A stretch of DNA of 64,000 nucleotides. Source: an uncultured bacterium (lineage in GTDB: Bacteria > Bacteroidota > Bacteroidia > Bacteroidales > Bacteroidaceae). Shown piece after piece: positions 59,701-64,000 of this stretch (position 1 is its first letter; each line of letters starts with the position of its first letter). The notes below the pieces were generated by a model. The model was not told the origin of the DNA. It did no database searches and saw only the letters and a list, made by a program, of their open reading frames with translations. A program made the translations under genes and the position numbers. The DNA lies in assembly GCA_945829425.1 (NCBI GenBank), contig CALZUQ010000005.1:18958-82957 (forward strand), read 5' to 3'.

Positions 59701-59772
59701 TAACGGTTCTATAAACACAGCCGGAGGCTGTCGTGGAGCGGACGCGTCCGCTGCATAGAACTATGGCCGTTA
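59701..59772 (-). ncRNA. Candidate structured leader (three-way junction) of the small secreted protein gene
   Basis: Outer stem TAACGG/CCGTTA plus GTTCTAT/ATAGAAC; arms CAGCC-GGA-GGCTG (59718-59730) and palindrome AGCGGACGCGTCCGCT (59737-59752). Confidence 0.4.
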
Positions 59773-59869
59773 CCTGAAATGTTTTCGGTCTTCACAGACC
59801 TTACTATACGTATAGTGTTTTCTTTATTGAAGATATCGTTGCGATGCCAGATTCTCTGGTTTGCGAGTG

Positions 59870-59877
59870 CAAAGTTA
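59870..59877 (-). promoter_or_regulatory. -7 element for the 59310-59663 gene
   Basis: CAAAGTTA on + strand, implying a ~200-nt leader. Confidence 0.45.
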
Positions 59878-60148
59878 TGTCACTTTCTTTTTTTCAGCAA
59901 GAAATTTTCCCCATTTATTATCTTACCGAAATATTTTTTTGATTTAAAACAACATAAAGCACCACGCGCTCTCGTTACAGCAGACAAAGGAAGCTACAAT
60001 CGCACACATTACTAACATTATGTAACATATTGTCATATTTTCATAACATATATACATCTCAGACCACGACAATACTATCACTAAACACACTAACAAGATA
60101 AGCCCAAAGGCCACAGAAACATTTTTTTATACTCCCAGGCAACTACTG

Positions 60149-60523
60149 TCACACCTCCATGAAAGCAAAGTACACAGCACACACAAGACACAAAAAGGCA
60201 ACAGCATGATTCCAGTGAAGCTGTTCACCCTGGAACAACACACCAGCTATGATTGTGAACACTATCAGCGACACAACCTCCTGAATAACCTTTAACTGTA
60301 TCAGCGTATATGGACCACCATTCCCGACAAATCCAATCTTGTTTGCCGGCACCATCAGCGTATATTCAAAAAAAGCTATGGACCATGAAAACACAATAAC
60401 TCCTATTAGCGGCCATGATGTAGAGACATTCATCTGTTGCAGTTTCAGATGTCCGTACCATGCTAATGTCATAAAGACATTTGACCCTATAAGTAACAAA
60501 ACTGTAAATAATCCTTGTGTCAT
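60149..60523 (-). CDS. DMT-family protein (DUF486)
   Basis: Four TM helices; SWSIAFFEYTLMVPANKIGF, YTLIQLKVIQEVVSLIVF. Confidence 0.85.
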   Translation of the reverse strand: MTQGLFTVLLLIGSNVFMTLAWYGHLKLQQMNVSTSWPLIGVIVFSWSIAFFEYTLMVPANKIGFVGNGGPYTLIQLKVIQEVVSLIVFTIIAGVLFQGEQLHWNHAVAFLCLVCAVYFAFMEV

Positions 60524-60593
60524 TTCCTTTGCGTTTCCTTTTTTATTATTAATTTCTCTAACTTGTTTTCTTATCGCTTATTCTTAGCTTACT

Positions 60594-60856
60594 CCCCTCA
60601 TTCCTCTCTCCTCATTCCTCTCTCCCCATTCCTCTCTCCCCATTCCTCTCTGTCCATTCCTCTCTCTCCATTCCTCTCTCTCCATTTCTCTCTCCCCATT
60701 CCTCTATCCCCATTCCTCTATCCCCATTCCTCTCACCCCATTCCTCTCTCCCCATTCCTCTCTGTCTCTCCTCATTCCTCTCTCCCCATTCCTCTCTCCT
60801 CATTCCTCTCCCCTCATTCCTCTCTCCCCATTCCTCTCTGTCTCTCCTCATTCCTC
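60594..60856. repeat. 14-bp minisatellite (CCATTCCTCTCTCC), roughly 18 units
   Basis: Head-to-tail units with point variants and two GTCTCTCCT insertions. Confidence 0.95.
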
Positions 60857-60941
60857 TTATCAATTTTATTATTCTTATCATTCTTTTCTATTTTCCCTTC
60901 GCCCCTGCGCCGGCAGGGTTACCTGCCGGAAATGCTCTAAC

Positions 60942-62516
60942 TCATTCTCTTTCCTCTTTAACAACAATTCTTTTTTGTTCTTTCGAATACACTTCCGGTA
61001 TTGTGTCTCCCAAATACCTTTGGATATAATCTTTTACACACATACTATAGACATACTGATTTTCGCTTAACCTTTTGCAATGCCTTAGTTTCTTTTTCAG
61101 TCCCCCTCCTGTAACACAGTAATCAACTGTCGCCACTCGGTATTCCCTATCCTGTTCTATTAATATATACTTCTGAAGCCCTTCGTCATAAACCATTACC
61201 TCTGTCACACGTGGAGAAGCATAAGGATCAACCTTAAACCGAATACCAGACACCTGGGGAAAATCGCCACTCTTTCCCGGCAGGGAGCTACAACAAGCCT
61301 CCAATGTTTCCACAATCAGCGAGCCTGGCACAGAAACAACACAAACATAGTTCTCGTATGGCAACAGCGAAATCAAATCACCATATGTTATCTCTCCCGC
61401 ACTTATTGCAGTGCGTAAGCCGCCAGCGTTTGTAATAGCCACCTCTGCTCCTGTCATGACACGATAGGCATCTGTTACGAGATCTCCAGCGTTTGTCTCC
61501 CTCTGCCTTGCAGATAACACATTGCTGTCATCGTGTATCCTCAAGGTGTAGGGGCTATAGCAAACCTTTTCATTCACTTTTTTTTCCATCAGCCTCTTTA
61601 TGCTGTCCGTAGTAAAAGCCACAGCATCATCCAATTTCAGAGGAATGCTTTTATCTATCAACTCTGTTGTTATCTCCCCTGTCGGCTTTATACGTATCAC
61701 CCCAATATTCTCAAAAAGGGTTCCCGTCTGCACTACAGGCACATCTTTACCCTCCTTGTCGCGCACGCTCTTCTCAACGACGACAGAATGCGAGTGACCG
61801 TCCAACAACACATCAATCCCCGTTGTCTTTTTTATCAGGTCATGCGAGTTAGCATGTCGCATACCGCCATTCTCTCCAAGATGTGCCAACACTACGACAT
61901 AATCAGCGCCTGCCCTTCTTGCGTCATCAACATTCCTTTGCACCACCTGATACAATGAGTCCTGGCACAAATGATAAAGCTGTCTTCCTTCCTTATCATA
62001 GAACGCCATACCCTCAGTAAACAATGTCGTAGGCGTCGTAACTCCTACAAAAGCAACTCTTCTCTTCCCGCAACATCTCATTATATATGGACTATACACA
62101 TACCCGCCAGTCACCATATCTCTCATATTAACACAAGTTACAGGAACCTTCGCAGAACGCAGCAGCTCAAACATCCTCTCATCCCCAAAGTCAAACTCAT
62201 GGTTCCCCAATGTCACAGCATCATAACCAACGTTACGCATCAGATCAGCAATATATTGACCACCAGAGACTGCACCTGCCGTACCACCTTGTAGATAGTC
62301 CCCACAAGACACCACGACGACATCAGCGACAGCTGACAAAGAATCCCTTAATCCTGCAAGACGAGCATATCCATCTATATTACAATGTACGTCATTCTCC
62401 TGAAGAATAACAATATCCCTTTCCCACTCTTTCTCCACACGCTTTCCTTCGCCGCAACAAATCATGGAGAAAGCCACTACTATTATTGATATTATCGTTA
62501 ATCCACTTTTCTGCAT
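60942..62516 (-). CDS. Bifunctional metallophosphatase/5'-nucleotidase
   Basis: ENDVHCNIDGYARLAGLRDSL, VVSCGDYLQGG, LGNHEFDFG, AITNAGGLRTAISAGEITYGDLISLLPYEN. Confidence 0.9.
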   Translation of the reverse strand: MQKSGLTIISIIVVAFSMICCGEGKRVEKEWERDIVILQENDVHCNIDGYARLAGLRDSLSAVADVVVVSCGDYLQGGTAGAVSGGQYIADLMRNVGYDAVTLGNHEFDFGDERMFELLRSAKVPVTCVNMRDMVTGGYVYSPYIMRCCGKRRVAFVGVTTPTTLFTEGMAFYDKEGRQLYHLCQDSLYQVVQRNVDDARRAGADYVVVLAHLGENGGMRHANSHDLIKKTTGIDVLLDGHSHSVVVEKSVRDKEGKDVPVVQTGTLFENIGVIRIKPTGEITTELIDKSIPLKLDDAVAFTTDSIKRLMEKKVNEKVCYSPYTLRIHDDSNVLSARQRETNAGDLVTDAYRVMTGAEVAITNAGGLRTAISAGEITYGDLISLLPYENYVCVVSVPGSLIVETLEACCSSLPGKSGDFPQVSGIRFKVDPYASPRVTEVMVYDEGLQKYILIEQDREYRVATVDYCVTGGGLKKKLRHCKRLSENQYVYSMCVKDYIQRYLGDTIPEVYSKEQKRIVVKEERE

Positions 62517-62627
62517 TGTGTGTCACAAAAATGCCTGCATCGTACCATTTTGCCAATAAGCTACCACGGAACTTCCAAGTATTATTTTTTAGTAGGTGTA
62601 CATATCACATTGCACACCTACTAAATA

Positions 62628-63785
62628 CTAAAACGCTTTATTATACAAAACCTCAATATCCTCTATTGATGTAGGACGAGGATTACCTCCTGTGCATACA
62701 TCGTTGAATGCATCAATAGCAAGCTGATGCAAGTCCTCTTTCCGCACTCCTATCTCATGTAATTTCTGTGGTATGGCAATGCTTAGAGAAAGCGAACGCA
62801 CAGCATCTACAGCAGCTTTAACACCTTCTTCCACAGACAAGCCTAAGGTATCAACTCCCATCGCCTTTGCTATATCAAGATATTTCGGAGCAGCAGAAGA
62901 CTCTGCGTTATACTCCATTACGTATGGCAACAGCAAGGCATTAGCAACACCATGTGGAGTATCATAATGCGCACCAAGTGGATGTGCCATAGAGTGAACT
63001 ATTCCTAAGCCTACATTACTAAATCCCATACCAGCGATATACTGTGCTTGAGCCATCGCCTCTCTCGCGACTGGATCATTGCCGTTATCTACAGCTGCCT
63101 TCAAGTTCTTTGCTATCATCTCTATAGCCTTTATCTCCAACATATCCGACATAAGCCAAGCACCAGGAGTAATAAAACTCTCAATAGCATGTGTCAGTGC
63201 ATCCATACCTGTCGCAGCAGTCAAACCCTTCGGCATAGAATACATCAGTTCAGGATCAATGAGAGCAACACAAGGAATATCATTAGGATCTACACAGACC
63301 ATCTTCTTCTTAGCTTCCTCGTCGATAATGACATAGTTTATAGTAACCTCTGCCGCTGTTCCTGCCGTAGTAGGAAGAGCAAAGGTAGGAACAGCCTTAT
63401 TCTTCGTGTCTGCCACACCTTCCAATGACTTGACATCGGAGAAATCAGGGTTGTTAAAGACAATTCCAATACCCTTGGCTGTATCTATTGCTGAGCCACC
63501 ACCAAGAGCAACGATAAAATCAGCTCCTGACTCAGTAAACGCCTTTACACCATTCTGTACGTTAGAAATAGTAGGATTAGCCTTTACGTCACTAAATATC
63601 TCAAAAGGAATACCGTTTTTCTCAAAAACCTCAACTACCTTATCAGCCACCTTAAAGCGTATAAGGTCTTTGTCTGTCACGAAGAAAGCCTTTTTATATC
63701 CTCTCCGTATTGCTTCTACTGCAATGTTTTCACGACACCCTGCACCAAAGTAAGATGTCTCGTTAAGTATCATTCTGTGTGTCAT
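62628..63785 (-). CDS. fucO: Lactaldehyde reductase, iron-containing alcohol dehydrogenase
   Basis: ALGGGSAIDTAKGIGI, TTAGTAAEVT, GIVHSMAHPLGAHYDTPHGVANALLLP. Confidence 0.92.
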   Translation of the reverse strand: MTHRMILNETSYFGAGCRENIAVEAIRRGYKKAFFVTDKDLIRFKVADKVVEVFEKNGIPFEIFSDVKANPTISNVQNGVKAFTESGADFIVALGGGSAIDTAKGIGIVFNNPDFSDVKSLEGVADTKNKAVPTFALPTTAGTAAEVTINYVIIDEEAKKKMVCVDPNDIPCVALIDPELMYSMPKGLTAATGMDALTHAIESFITPGAWLMSDMLEIKAIEMIAKNLKAAVDNGNDPVAREAMAQAQYIAGMGFSNVGLGIVHSMAHPLGAHYDTPHGVANALLLPYVMEYNAESSAAPKYLDIAKAMGVDTLGLSVEEGVKAAVDAVRSLSLSIAIPQKLHEIGVRKEDLHQLAIDAFNDVCTGGNPRPTSIEDIEVLYNKAF

Positions 63786-63949
63786 AAATAGTAATTTTTA
63801 ATAAGTTAATAAAGATAATAGTTACTATAACAAGTTAAATTTTTATTGGTAAGTCGAATATATTTTGATAAGTTAGACAATAAAAAATAAATTGTCAACT
63901 ATAACGAGTTAGAAAGATATTTATAGGTTATAATTAATAAAAAGGCAAC

Positions 63950-63987
63950 AGAGCCTTGAGGTATTTATTCCTCAAGGCTCTTGTTCT
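63950..63987. terminator. Terminator-like hairpin at window end
   Basis: AGAGCCTTGAGG (63950-63961) / CCTCAAGGCTCT (63970-63981). Confidence 0.65.
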
Positions 63988-64000
63988 TGTGAAAGAAGGC

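Noticed and set aside
60515-60940. 141-aa and 89-aa low-complexity ORFs across the minisatellite
   Set aside because: Generated by the 14-bp repeat; no start context or homology-like features.
63790-63930. Recurrent CTATAAC(A/G)AGTTA words upstream of fucO as an operator array
   Set aside because: Very AT-rich region with irregular spacing; cannot be separated from composition by eye.

Overview
This 64 kb window looks like a Bacteroidales chromosome, probably Prevotella-like. The evidence is NigD-like lipoproteins, BspA-type LRRs, T9SS-like C-terminal tails, TAnnTTTG promoters and many CAZymes. Most of it is housekeeping: a PASTA/rluD/ddl/acyltransferase envelope block, rpmH/efp, radC, lpxH, trpS, an RND efflux operon, murF, folP/cdaA/dacB, ackA/pta, a xylan cluster (GH67/GPH/GH10/GH43) and a pectin-like cluster. 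There are two tRNAs (Phe-GAA, Pro-CGG). I saw no rRNA, no CRISPR array and no recognisable transposase. The observations most worth following up are: (1) a 1267-aa tandem sensor-kinase fusion whose first DHp-like region has Glu in place of the phospho-acceptor His; (2) a membrane histidine kinase with an AraC-type helix-turn-helix just before its DHp domain; (3) nine short arrays, almost all intergenic, of 20-23 bp period and about 3-4 copies, each with its own sequence; (4) a dispersed 13-mer TATATAATAAGGT with nine exact copies on both strands, inside and outside genes; (5) a ~450-nt structured non-coding region (52.39-52.85 kb) with its own promoter, a terminator and a competing pairing; (6) a three-way-junction leader upstream of a small secreted protein (59.70-59.77 kb). 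All calls come from reading the sequence; no database search was run.
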